A stretch of 12,962 nt of DNA from DATKMG01 sp035541995 (lineage in GTDB: Bacteria; Acidobacteriota; Terriglobia; Versatilivoradales; Versatilivoraceae). A model generated the notes under the pieces. That model worked only from the letters and a program-made list of their open reading frames with translations. It did not search any database and had not been told where the DNA came from. This document shows positions 5,732 through 12,962 of the stretch, piece by piece. Both the position numbers and the translations under genes were made by a program. Numbering within the stretch: position 1 is the stretch's first letter; every line of letters starts with the position of its first letter. The stretch is taken from the NCBI GenBank assembly GCA_035541995.1, contig DATKMG010000252.1, forward strand, positions 1 through 12,962, in the 5' to 3' direction.

Positions 5732-8347
5732 TTAGGCTTCCATCCAGTTTCTTCCCGTCCCTATCTCGACCACAAGCGGAACGGAAAACTTATATATACC
5801 TTCCATGCCGGCCTTCACAAGCTTCTGGACCTCATCCAACTCGTTTTCCGGAACATCGAACACCAGCTCATCATGGACCTGCAATATCATTTTCGTCTGC
5901 AATCTCCATCGCTGCAATTCACCGTGAATTTCAATCATGGCCAGTTTAATGATATCAGCGGCGGTTCCCTGGATAGGGGAGTTCACCGCAGTCCTCTCTG
6001 CGAAATTTCTGAGTGCCGGATTCTTGCTATTGATTTCAGGGATCTGTCTCAGCCGCCCGAACAGGGTGCGGGTCATGAACGTTTCCTTCGTTTCAGCGAT
6101 GGTGCGATCGATAAATTCTTTGACCCCGTGGTAGCGCTCAAAATAGAGTTGAATAAAATGCTGGGCTTCCTTGTTGGAAATTCCTAATTCTTTGGCAAGT
6201 CCAAAGGCTGTTTGACCATAAACGATCCCAAAATTGATGGCCTTGGCACGGCGACGAAGCTCGCGGGTTTGCATTTCGGGACGAATTCCAAATACCTCCA
6301 AGGCAGTCCGGGTATGAATATCTTCACCTTTACGAAACGATTCCATCAAAACTGGATCCTGCGAAAGATGGGCCAGAATCCTCAGCTCGATCTGGGAGTA
6401 GTCAGCAGCCAGCAAGACACAACCATCGCTGGGAATGAAGGCTGAGCGGATTTTCATTCCTTCATCCGTACGGATGGGAATATTCTGGAGATTCGGGTTG
6501 CTGCTAGATAATCGACCTGTGGCGGCCACGGTTTGGTTGAAGGAAGTATGGACACGCCCCGTTCTTGGATTGACCAGTTTCGGCAATGCATCGATATACG
6601 TCGATTTCAGCTTGGCTAGCTGACGGTATTCCAACATCAAGCGGGGCAATTCATAATCAGCCGCCAATTGCTCAAGAATTTCAACCGACGTGGAATATTG
6701 ACCGGATTTTTTCAATTTTTTGGGAGCCGGCAGATTCAGTTTCTCAAAGAGGATTTCTCCCAGTTGCCTGGGGGAATTCATATTGAATTCGGTTCCAGCC
6801 GCCTGGTAAATCTGCTGTGCCAGCACATCGATCTGTCGCTCCATTTCCTGCGACATGTGCTGGAGGGCCGAAGTGTCGATGCGTACTCCACTCCACTCCA
6901 TCTGAGCCAGCACCTCCACCAGAGGTAATTCGATAGTCTCGTACACCTTTTCTAGCTTCAATTCCTCCAGCTTTGGCCGCAAGGCAGCCAGCAGTTGTCC
7001 GGTGATCACGCATCGCTGATCCGGTGCGGGGGTCGGAGTTTTCTCAAAGAGGGCAAATGCAATCTCCTCAAAGTTGTGATTGCTTCGGTTAGGATGAACC
7101 AGGTAGGAGAGCAACATGGTGTCCCAGGCCAAACCACCCATTCTCAGGCCGTGTTTCTTCAATACCACAGAGGCCGTCTTGGCATTATGCAGAACCTTCG
7201 GTATGTCTGTGGACTCCCAGAACTCCTTCCAGTCTTCCAGCTTGAGCGGGCTTCCCCCGTCAAACTGTACCAACCCCATTGGGACATTCTGCGCATCCTT
7301 GCGAACCCCTTGCACAGCCAGACACAAGGCACTGGCTAGCATAGGCTCCATGCTGTCAACTTCCAAGTAACAGTCGACGTGGGAACACTTCTTCAGCTCC
7401 TTCACAATGCCTGCAAGACGTTCAGCCGAATCGATTCTCTCAAGAGCACCCGCCTGGGGTGCCGATGCTGAAGATTCAGACTCCGTCACAAATTCCTTCA
7501 GCATCGACTGAAATCCCAATTCAGTTAACAGTTCTACCAACCGGGCCATTTCCGGGGGACGCGCTTCGAGGTCATGCCACTCGACCTCCACAGGTGCCTG
7601 GGTATCAATAGTCACTAATTCCCTGCTTTTCATGATTTGTTCACGGTGGGTCTGCAACGACTCCCGGTAAGCCTTTCGTTCAACTTCCTCCGGGTGAGCC
7701 AAAAGATTCTCCAAACTGCCAAACCGTGATATCAGATCCCGGGCCCCCTTCTCCCCAATTCCAGGAGCTCCCGGGACATTATCGACGCTATCGCCCATCA
7801 ACCCAAGTACATCCACTACCTGGTTCGGAAGAACCCCAAAGAATTCCTTGACCTTGGGAGGATCAAAGAGCACGTCATCTTTCGCCTGGTGCAGCACCTG
7901 AACTCGATCATCGACGAGTTGGAACATGTCTTTGTCATTGGAGACAATCACAACATCGAAATTCTCCCGTTCGGCCTTCCTGGCCAATGTGCCAATCACA
8001 TCATCGGCCTCATAGCGGGGTACTTCCAAGATTGGGATCCGCAGGGCCTCGCAGAACTTGCGGATGTAAGGAATCTGCTTAGCCAGGTCGTCAGGCATTT
8101 CTGTTCGGTTAGCTTTGTACTGCTCAAAGGCGTCATGGCGGAAAGTCCTCTCCGGGCCATCAAAGGCCACTGCAATATAATCGGGCTGGTAATGGCGGAT
8201 CAGCTTCCTCATCATCGCAGCAAAACCATAGGCTGCGTTGGTGGGTAGCCCCCGTTCGTTGGACAAATTTCGAATTGCATAAAATGCCCGAAAGATGTGA
8301 GACATGCCATCAATGAGGAAGAGACGCCTGGCGGAACGAGAACTCAT
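5732..8347 (-). CDS. polA: DNA polymerase I with degenerate 3'-5' exonuclease domain
   Basis: The 871-residue product fills gaps and removes RNA primers during replication and repair. I chose the ATG at 8347 over an in-frame GTG at 8377: the ten extra residues are not family-like, and SSRSARRLFLIDGMSHIFRA matches the usual start. Residues 1-290 are the FEN-type 5' nuclease (AFDGPERTFRH, YEADDVIGTLA, SNDKDMFQLV, GDSVDNVPG). The polymerase domain is complete: TGRLSSSNPNLQNIPIR; motif A AADYSQIELR (D649); motif B RRAKAINFGIVYG (K702, F706, Y710); motif C ILQVHDELVF (D826). The central exonuclease domain has lost acidic metal ligands: the FDTETDSLD-like site reads CYLEVDSME, and the second-motif Asp is replaced (HNAKTASVVL). 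Proofreading is therefore probably absent, as in Taq-type enzymes. It appears to head an operon with the HD protein and radC. Confidence 0.96.
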   Translation of the reverse strand: MSSRSARRLFLIDGMSHIFRAFYAIRNLSNERGLPTNAAYGFAAMMRKLIRHYQPDYIAVAFDGPERTFRHDAFEQYKANRTEMPDDLAKQIPYIRKFCEALRIPILEVPRYEADDVIGTLARKAERENFDVVIVSNDKDMFQLVDDRVQVLHQAKDDVLFDPPKVKEFFGVLPNQVVDVLGLMGDSVDNVPGAPGIGEKGARDLISRFGSLENLLAHPEEVERKAYRESLQTHREQIMKSRELVTIDTQAPVEVEWHDLEARPPEMARLVELLTELGFQSMLKEFVTESESSASAPQAGALERIDSAERLAGIVKELKKCSHVDCYLEVDSMEPMLASALCLAVQGVRKDAQNVPMGLVQFDGGSPLKLEDWKEFWESTDIPKVLHNAKTASVVLKKHGLRMGGLAWDTMLLSYLVHPNRSNHNFEEIAFALFEKTPTPAPDQRCVITGQLLAALRPKLEELKLEKVYETIELPLVEVLAQMEWSGVRIDTSALQHMSQEMERQIDVLAQQIYQAAGTEFNMNSPRQLGEILFEKLNLPAPKKLKKSGQYSTSVEILEQLAADYELPRLMLEYRQLAKLKSTYIDALPKLVNPRTGRVHTSFNQTVAATGRLSSSNPNLQNIPIRTDEGMKIRSAFIPSDGCVLLAADYSQIELRILAHLSQDPVLMESFRKGEDIHTRTALEVFGIRPEMQTRELRRRAKAINFGIVYGQTAFGLAKELGISNKEAQHFIQLYFERYHGVKEFIDRTIAETKETFMTRTLFGRLRQIPEINSKNPALRNFAERTAVNSPIQGTAADIIKLAMIEIHGELQRWRLQTKMILQVHDELVFDVPENELDEVQKLVKAGMEGIYKFSVPLVVEIGTGRNWMEA

Positions 8348-8380
8348 ACTTATTCCCAACTCGAGGTGAAAAGCCACTTA

Positions 8381-8413
8381 TTCTGCCACATTGGGCAGAA
8401 CATTGTGCCAGAA
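8381..8413. promoter_or_regulatory. Nested dyad, candidate operator in the polA / DUF5107 divergent spacer
   Basis: TTCTGCC at 8381-8387 and GGCAGAA at 8394-8400 form a perfect 7-base inverted repeat with a 6-base centre. The first 13 bases (8381-8393) are also an imperfect inverted match, 11 of 13, to 8401-8413. The cluster begins 33 bases upstream of the polA ATG, where a repressor or a 5'-leader structure could act on polA. It lies about 106 bases from the DUF5107-gene start. No regulator can be named from the sequence. Confidence 0.45.
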
Positions 8414-8458
8414 TTTAACACAACCGCTCCCAAAATTCTGCACCCATTCCGGTATCGC

Positions 8459-8513
8459 TTGATCCGGCTTCCAAGTTCGATCAATATATCCGGGAAATTA
8501 ATTCGCGGGGAGG
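8459..8513 (+). promoter_or_regulatory. Possible promoter and ribosome site of the DUF5107-TPR gene
   Basis: TTGATC at 8459-8464 resembles a -35 box and, with GATCAA at 8479-8484, forms a 6-base inverted repeat. An AT-rich stretch around 8481-8489 lies about 17 bases after the -35 candidate but matches TATAAT poorly. GGGGAGG at 8507-8513, six bases before the ATG, is a convincing ribosome site. Promoter weak, ribosome site good. Confidence 0.35.
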
Positions 8514-8519
8514 TTATCC

Positions 8520-11500
8520 ATGAAGAGCCGCAATCTTGTAAGGGTCACATATTGGCTGGGAATCATACTTTTCGGGCCTCTGGCATTGACGCTTTCTGCA
8601 CAGTCGACCGTCAAGGTGTGGGAAGAACCTCTGGTCGTTCCAACCTACCTGGTGGGACCTGCCGACCCTAACCCTATCTTTTACAACGGGCGTGTGTATC
8701 AAGGTGCCAAAGGGCCAATGTACCCTTATCCGTTGGTAGATAAACTCACAGACAATCGGCAAGACAAGAGCTACAAGGCTGTATATCTCGAAAACAAGTA
8801 CCTCAAGATTTCCGTTCTGCCTGAGATGGGGGGCCGGATCTTCAGCGGGGTCGACAAAACCGACAACTATAATTTCTTTTATCGTCAGCACGTCATCAAG
8901 CCGGCATTGATCGGGATGGTGGGTGCCTGGATTTCCGGCGGAGTTGAATGGAACATACCTCACCATCATCGCGCCTCAACTTTCCTGCCCGTAGACTACA
9001 CGCTCGTTGAGAATTCGGATGGCAGTAAGACAATCTGGGTTGGGGAAATCGAATTAAGGCATCGAATGAAATGGTTGGTTGGCCTCACAATGTATCCGGA
9101 TAAATCTTACTTGGAAGCCTCCGTGAGATTAATAAACCGGACCCCACTCGCTCATTCCATGCTTTACTTCGCCAATGTCGCGGTTCATGCCAATCCTGAA
9201 TATCAGGTCATATTTCCGCCCAATACCGAATGGGGAACTCAGCATGCCAAGGTGGAGTTTGTACACTGGCCGATCGGCAAGGGGATCTATGCCGGAGTAG
9301 ACTACAACGGAGTTGATGTGAGTTGGTGGAAGAGCCATCCTGCACCCGTATCCATTTTTGCCTGGAATTTTGAAGATGATTTCTTTGGCGGTTACGACCA
9401 CGGCCAAAAAGCGGGGGTCGTCCATGTGGCCGACCACAACATCGTTTCCGGGAAAAAATTCTTCGAATTTGCCAATGGTCCCGAAGGCTTTATGTGGGAC
9501 AAGATCCTGACCGACACGGACGGACCATACCTCGAACTTATGGCTGGCGCCTATTCTGACAACCAGCCCGACTACAGCTGGATCCAGCCTCACGAAATCA
9601 AGAGCATCAAACAGTACTGGTACCCCATCAAGGAACTGGGCGGCATCAAGAAAGCCAACCTTGATGCAGCTGTAAACCTGGATGTAGACGCTCAGAGGCA
9701 CGCCAAGTTCGGTTTCAACACCACTTCGGAGTTTCGCGACGCTAAGGTCCTTCTGCAGGCGGGCGGTCAAATCCTCTTCGAACAGAGAATTGAAATCAGC
9801 CCGGAGAAGCCGTTTTCCAAGGACTTGGTGCTTCCTGAAGGAATTAGGCCAGAAAACTTGAAAGTTTCTTTGCAATCCTCCGCCGGCGCTGAGTTGGTTA
9901 GCTACCAACCGGTAAAACCCAGGGGAGAACCAATGCCCAAGCCTGTTGAACCGCCGCCTGCGCCGAAGGACATCAAAACCAACGAGGAACTCTACCTGGC
10001 CGGACTACGCCTGGAGCAGTTCTACAACCCCGCACGTGAACCTTATCCTTACTATGAAGAGGCATTGCGCAGGGATCCCGGCGATTCGCGAGCCAACACG
10101 GCTCTAGGGATTCTTTACTTGAAACGCGGACTGTATGCTAAGGCTGAAGAGTCCCTCAAGACGGCCGTAGAGCGCATCACTCGTAACTACACACGCCCCA
10201 AAGACGGGGAGGCCCTCTATTACCTGGGAATTGCCCAAAGGGCGCAAGGGAAAGATCGTGATGCGCTGGATGCCTTTAACCGGGCCGCCTGGAGTCAAGG
10301 CTGGTATTCAGCCAGCAACTACGCTCTGGCCGAAATGGCCTGCCAGGATGGAGATTGGTCAAGAGCACTCGAATCGATTGACCGGTCCATAGCCCGGAAT
10401 ACTGTTGACACTCGCGCTGCCGATCTGAAAGCAACAATTCACAGACAGCGAGGACAACCGCTTTGGACCGAAGCCATTACTCGAAATGTCATCGCTGATG
10501 ACCCACTCGACTTTTGGGCACGAAACGAACAATGGCTCGCCTTGTCAAAGCTGGAACGCAAATCTGAAGCAGAGAAAGCGCTGGGGGACCTGAAGACTCT
10601 CATGCGTAATCATCCGCAGTCTTACCTGGAATTGGCCCAGGATTATGCCAATGCGGGGTGTTTAGAAGACGCAATTGACGTCCTGCAACGTCTGGTGGAT
10701 GTCTCTGAAGACAGGAACCGTATCTATCCGATGGTTTATTATCATCTCGGCTATTATTCGCTACAAAAGGGAGATCCGTCCAAGGCGAATGAGTATTATC
10801 GCCTGGCCAGCCAGATGTCCCCTGATTATTGTTTCCCCTATCAACTGGAGTCGATCGGCGTGTTAAAGGCTGCCCTTCAGTCTAATCCGCGGGATGCCCG
10901 GGCGGCTTACTATCTGGGCAATCTTCTGTACGATATTCAACCGGAAAATGCCATTGCCGCCTGGCAGGGTTCGATCAAGAGTGATCCCTCTTTTGCCATT
11001 GTGCATCGAAATCTGGCCCTGGCTCTGGCCCGTGTCAAGAATGACCTTCCGGCGGGCATTGCCAGCCTGGAGCAGGCTGTCCAGTGTGATCCCAAGGAAC
11101 CCCGTTTTTATGCCGAACTCGATACACTTTACGAGAAAGCTTCAGTACCTCACCAGAAGCGCTTGGCCTTGCTGGAGAAGAATCATGAGACGGTCCTGAC
11201 CCGGGACGATTCTCTGCTGAGAGAGATTGGTCTTAAGGTCATGGTCGGACAATACGACCAGGCCATTGGTCTTCTGGAAAACCGCCACTTCCACCTGTGG
11301 GAGGGTGGGGATGACGAACTCTCCAACGTTCACGAACTCAACGTAGACGCCCACGTTCTAAGAGGACAAGAGTCGTTCAGGACAAGGAAATATCAAGAAG
11401 CTCTGAAAGATTTTGAAGCTGCTCTTGACTATCCCGAGCGCTTTGAAATGGGCCGTCCCTATCGTGGAGGTCGGGAACCCCAAATCTATTACCTGATTGG

Positions 11501-11906
11501 AACCGCCTATGAAGAACTGGGCAATACAGCCAAAGCCAGAGAGTCGTATCAGAAATCGCTGGAGATGAAACTTGGCCGAGGCGATCATCGGCAACCCCTT
11601 CGCTACTTCCAGGGACTGTCCTACCGGAAGCTCGGCCAAGAGACGAAGGCAGTTCAGATCTTCGATGAATTGATCCGCATCGGGCAGCAACGTCTGAAGG
11701 TGCAATCCACAGACTTTTTCGCTAAGTTCGGAGGGACGCGATCTGAATCTGCCGAAAAGGCCCAGGCCCATTACTTGATCGCCCTTGGCTATTTGGGGAA
11801 GAAGCTCACTGCACAGGCCCGCCAAGAGCTGGAGACCGCACATCATCTGGACATCAATCATCTCGGAGTTCAGACCCAACTGGCCGCATTGCAGGCACAA
11901 AAGTGA
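8520..11906 (+). CDS. Secreted DUF5107 domain protein with C-terminal TPR array
   Basis: This 1,128-residue protein starts at an ATG with GGGGAGG six bases upstream. A signal peptide is evident: basic MKSRNLVR, a hydrophobic core at residues 11-26, and a likely cut near SAQS. Residues about 35-380 match what I know of DUF5107, a galactose-mutarotase-like beta-sandwich: PEMGGRIFSG (101-110), GGVEWNIPHHHR (140-151), LEASVRLINRT (198-208) and YLELMAGAYSDNQPDYSW (337-354). The clustered His and Glu residues suggest a carbohydrate-binding or carbohydrate-acting site. A second beta-rich segment (about 380-465) and a Pro-rich linker (469-482) lead to roughly 640 residues of tetratricopeptide repeats, perhaps ten or more, e.g. 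ANTALGILYLKRGLYAKAEE (525-544). TPRs normally mediate protein-protein contacts. The location is probably periplasmic or surface. Substrate is unknown; a small membrane protein follows 25 bases downstream. Confidence 0.88.
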   Translation: MKSRNLVRVTYWLGIILFGPLALTLSAQSTVKVWEEPLVVPTYLVGPADPNPIFYNGRVYQGAKGPMYPYPLVDKLTDNRQDKSYKAVYLENKYLKISVLPEMGGRIFSGVDKTDNYNFFYRQHVIKPALIGMVGAWISGGVEWNIPHHHRASTFLPVDYTLVENSDGSKTIWVGEIELRHRMKWLVGLTMYPDKSYLEASVRLINRTPLAHSMLYFANVAVHANPEYQVIFPPNTEWGTQHAKVEFVHWPIGKGIYAGVDYNGVDVSWWKSHPAPVSIFAWNFEDDFFGGYDHGQKAGVVHVADHNIVSGKKFFEFANGPEGFMWDKILTDTDGPYLELMAGAYSDNQPDYSWIQPHEIKSIKQYWYPIKELGGIKKANLDAAVNLDVDAQRHAKFGFNTTSEFRDAKVLLQAGGQILFEQRIEISPEKPFSKDLVLPEGIRPENLKVSLQSSAGAELVSYQPVKPRGEPMPKPVEPPPAPKDIKTNEELYLAGLRLEQFYNPAREPYPYYEEALRRDPGDSRANTALGILYLKRGLYAKAEESLKTAVERITRNYTRPKDGEALYYLGIAQRAQGKDRDALDAFNRAAWSQGWYSASNYALAEMACQDGDWSRALESIDRSIARNTVDTRAADLKATIHRQRGQPLWTEAITRNVIADDPLDFWARNEQWLALSKLERKSEAEKALGDLKTLMRNHPQSYLELAQDYANAGCLEDAIDVLQRLVDVSEDRNRIYPMVYYHLGYYSLQKGDPSKANEYYRLASQMSPDYCFPYQLESIGVLKAALQSNPRDARAAYYLGNLLYDIQPENAIAAWQGSIKSDPSFAIVHRNLALALARVKNDLPAGIASLEQAVQCDPKEPRFYAELDTLYEKASVPHQKRLALLEKNHETVLTRDDSLLREIGLKVMVGQYDQAIGLLENRHFHLWEGGDDELSNVHELNVDAHVLRGQESFRTRKYQEALKDFEAALDYPERFEMGRPYRGGREPQIYYLIGTAYEELGNTAKARESYQKSLEMKLGRGDHRQPLRYFQGLSYRKLGQETKAVQIFDELIRIGQQRLKVQSTDFFAKFGGTRSESAEKAQAHYLIALGYLGKKLTAQARQELETAHHLDINHLGVQTQLAALQAQK

Positions 11907-11931
11907 GGAGTGTTTCCAAGAGGAGGACTCC

Positions 11932-12117
11932 ATGGGCCGAAGACCAATTGCTCCCTACATGTCTGTATTACTGGTTCTGGGTCTGGGCTGCTTGTTTCGA
12001 TTTTCACAGGATGTCCGGATGGTTCAGGTTGTCGGACTATTCTTCAGCTGTGTAGCCTGCGGTATTTCTTCAAGAGGGTTTGTGACCGCTTTGCGAAATA
12101 ATCCCAGGACCGCATGA
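11932..12117 (+). CDS. Small two-helix membrane protein (61 residues)
   Basis: A perfect AGGAGG (11921-11926) lies five bases before the ATG at 11932, so translation from here is well supported even though the open frame continues upstream. The gene begins 25 bases after the stop of the DUF5107-TPR gene, implying co-transcription. The product has a short basic N-terminus (MGRRPIAPY), a hydrophobic helix at about residues 9-25 (MSVLLVLGLGCLF), a short polar turn (RFSQDVR), and a second hydrophobic helix at about 30-47 (VVGLFFSCVACGI), then a basic tail ending NNPRTA. I recognise no family. It could be a membrane anchor or partner for the secreted protein upstream, or an unrelated small membrane protein. 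The TGA lies inside a strong hairpin. Confidence 0.65.
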   Translation: MGRRPIAPYMSVLLVLGLGCLFRFSQDVRMVQVVGLFFSCVACGISSRGFVTALRNNPRTA

Positions 12118-12136
12118 CCCACGAAGAGGTCATGCG
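12111..12136. terminator. Perfect 9-base stem-loop at the 3' end of the DUF5107 operon
   Basis: CGCATGACC (12111-12119) and GGTCATGCG (12128-12136) pair perfectly around an 8-base loop. The stop codon of the small membrane protein (12115-12117) is inside the left arm. No T-run follows on the plus strand, so it is not a textbook intrinsic terminator; it may stabilise the mRNA 3' end or act with a second stem-loop just downstream. Confidence 0.55.
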
Positions 12137-12157
12137 CCTTGCCTGTTGGACCCAAAA

Positions 12158-12189
12158 GGCCACACTTGGCGGTTATCCCAGCTGTGGCC
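12158..12189. terminator. Second stem-loop between convergent 3' ends
   Basis: GGCCACA (12158-12164) and TGTGGCC (12183-12189) form a 7-base stem around an 18-base loop, immediately next to the stop codon (12190-12192) of the leftward nitrilase gene. Being symmetrical it could serve both convergent transcripts. AAAA precedes the stem on the plus strand, which reads as UUUU after the stem for the leftward transcript, so it fits a weak terminator for the nitrilase gene. Confidence 0.5.
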
Positions 12190-12962
12190 CTAGTAGCCAG
12201 GAACGCCAGCCTTGTCGTAGAGCCTTTGGATGCGAAGTAATTCGTCCTCAGCCTCAGTAACGCCGATCGACCGTGCCATCTGGCCTATTGTCAGGCTGGG
12301 ATCGTTCGACCAGAAGAGGCCACAGTCTTCATCCTCGTAATAGCGGAACCCCACTTTGTCGCCGTACATCTTTTTGAGGGCATTTCCATTTTGCAGCTTG
12401 GAACTCCAGGGGAGAATCGCGTAGCTAAGGTCGATCTCCTGTACAAGAACCTGCCCGGGAGACTTCACTTGCGAAACGATCTTGCCGGTTGGTTCAAAAA
12501 TGGAAGCGTTGTCTCGCCAAGTGCTGGATACAATGTAGAAGTGATGGTGCATGGCCCGAGCAGCGGGATGTGTAGTCTGTGGCGACTGCGTTGGCCACGC
12601 CACCAGCTCCGCACCCTTAAGCGCCAGTTGATCCCATCCGGAATCGAACTCCATATCGAAGCAGATCTGCATCCCCAGCTTGCCAAAATCGCAGTCAAAA
12701 ACAGGGGCTTCTTTTCCAGGAGTCATGCCTCCTTCCATGGAGTCGCTTCCCACCCACACTGCCAAGTGTAGCTTGCGGTAAGTCCCCGCAATCCCACCTT
12801 GCCGGTTGACCAGGATGGCAACATTGGAGCATATCCTTTTTTCCTTATTTTCCAATAAGAAGGTCGGGACAACGATGTAGCAATTATGTTCCCTGGCTTT
12901 TCGTGCAAAAGTCTGCTCCAGGGGTCCCTCCAGAGGGACCGAATTCGCCACACTATCGCCTG
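12190..12962 (-). CDS. Carbon-nitrogen hydrolase (nitrilase superfamily), N-terminus outside window
   Basis: The minus frame is open through the right edge. A GTG at 12951 could start a 253-residue protein, but the frame continues upstream and a complete member would need about 70 or more additional N-terminal residues, so I treat it as partial. Two of the three Glu-Lys-Cys catalytic residues are visible: Lys in TYRKLHL (residue 60 from the GTG) and Cys in MQICFDMEF (residue 97). The catalytic Glu should lie beyond the edge. The LVAWPTQSPQ and FYIVSSTWRDNASIF segments are typical core strands. These cytoplasmic enzymes hydrolyse amides, nitriles or N-carbamoyl groups; the substrate is unknown. 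After the core is a C-terminal tail of about 60 residues (YYEDEDCGLFWSNDP, then a helix) of uncertain function. It converges on the DUF5107 operon. Confidence 0.87.
   Translation of the reverse strand, partial: GDSVANSVPLEGPLEQTFARKAREHNCYIVVPTFLLENKEKRICSNVAILVNRQGGIAGTYRKLHLAVWVGSDSMEGGMTPGKEAPVFDCDFGKLGMQICFDMEFDSGWDQLALKGAELVAWPTQSPQTTHPAARAMHHHFYIVSSTWRDNASIFEPTGKIVSQVKSPGQVLVQEIDLSYAILPWSSKLQNGNALKKMYGDKVGFRYYEDEDCGLFWSNDPSLTIGQMARSIGVTEAEDELLRIQRLYDKAGVPGY

Noticed and set aside
8348..8377. GTG start adding ten residues to PolA
   Set aside because: No better ribosome site, and the family normally starts close to the RRLFLIDG strand, which the ATG at 8347 allows.
8395..8410. Sigma-54-like promoter (TGGCAC ... 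TGC) on the minus strand upstream of polA
   Set aside because: The spacing between the GG and GC elements is one base too long, and the bases are better explained by the inverted repeat at 8381-8413.
8514..8969. 151-residue minus-strand frame covering the DUF5107 gene start
   Set aside because: Antisense to the signal peptide and first domain of a well-supported gene; no ribosome site or recognisable motif.
9129..9908. 259-residue open frame on the minus strand
   Set aside because: It lies wholly inside the DUF5107 coding region on the opposite strand, has no domain signature, and is explained by the codon pattern of the real gene.

Overview
The window is about 13 kb of bacterial chromosome with moderate G+C. 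It most likely comes from the Acidobacteriota or a close relative. The clues are a secreted array of TIG/IPT-like domains, a relic with the C-terminal signature of the large Oar-like TonB-dependent receptors common in that phylum, and a secreted DUF5107-TPR protein. This assignment is an inference from gene content; no rRNA or other taxonomic marker is present. I see no tRNA, rRNA, CRISPR array, intact insertion sequence or phage gene.

Layout, left to right: (1) 1-1105, minus strand: N-terminal part of a secreted protein with at least four tandem TIG/IPT-like beta-sandwich repeats, cut by the window edge. (2) 1106-1710: mostly non-coding, with short palindromes, an isolated strong Shine-Dalgarno with a nine-codon ORF, and near 1535-1696 the last roughly 50 residues of a TonB-dependent receptor, read here as a gene relic. 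(3) 1711-3117, minus: membrane-anchored M23 (LytM) peptidase. (4) 3345-4292, plus: PfkB-family sugar kinase that has Glu where the family's catalytic Asp is expected. (5) 4340-8347, minus: a probable DNA-metabolism operon transcribed polA, then an HD-domain hydrolase, then radC. (6) 8520-12117, plus: a large secreted DUF5107-TPR protein followed 25 bases later by a 61-residue membrane protein with a near-consensus Shine-Dalgarno. (7) 12190-12962, minus: a nitrilase-superfamily amidohydrolase cut by the right edge.

Functionally the window mixes genome maintenance (DNA polymerase I, RadC), envelope or secreted proteins (M23 peptidase, TIG protein, DUF5107-TPR protein, small membrane protein) and small-molecule enzymes (PfkB kinase, nitrilase). 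The divergent polA/DUF5107 spacer carries a clear dyad that is a candidate operator. The convergent 3' ends near 12.1-12.2 kb carry two stem-loops. I did not find a convincing new multi-gene system. The best leads are the receptor relic, the altered kinase catalytic motif, the DUF5107-TPR protein with its small membrane partner, and the dyad at 8381-8413.
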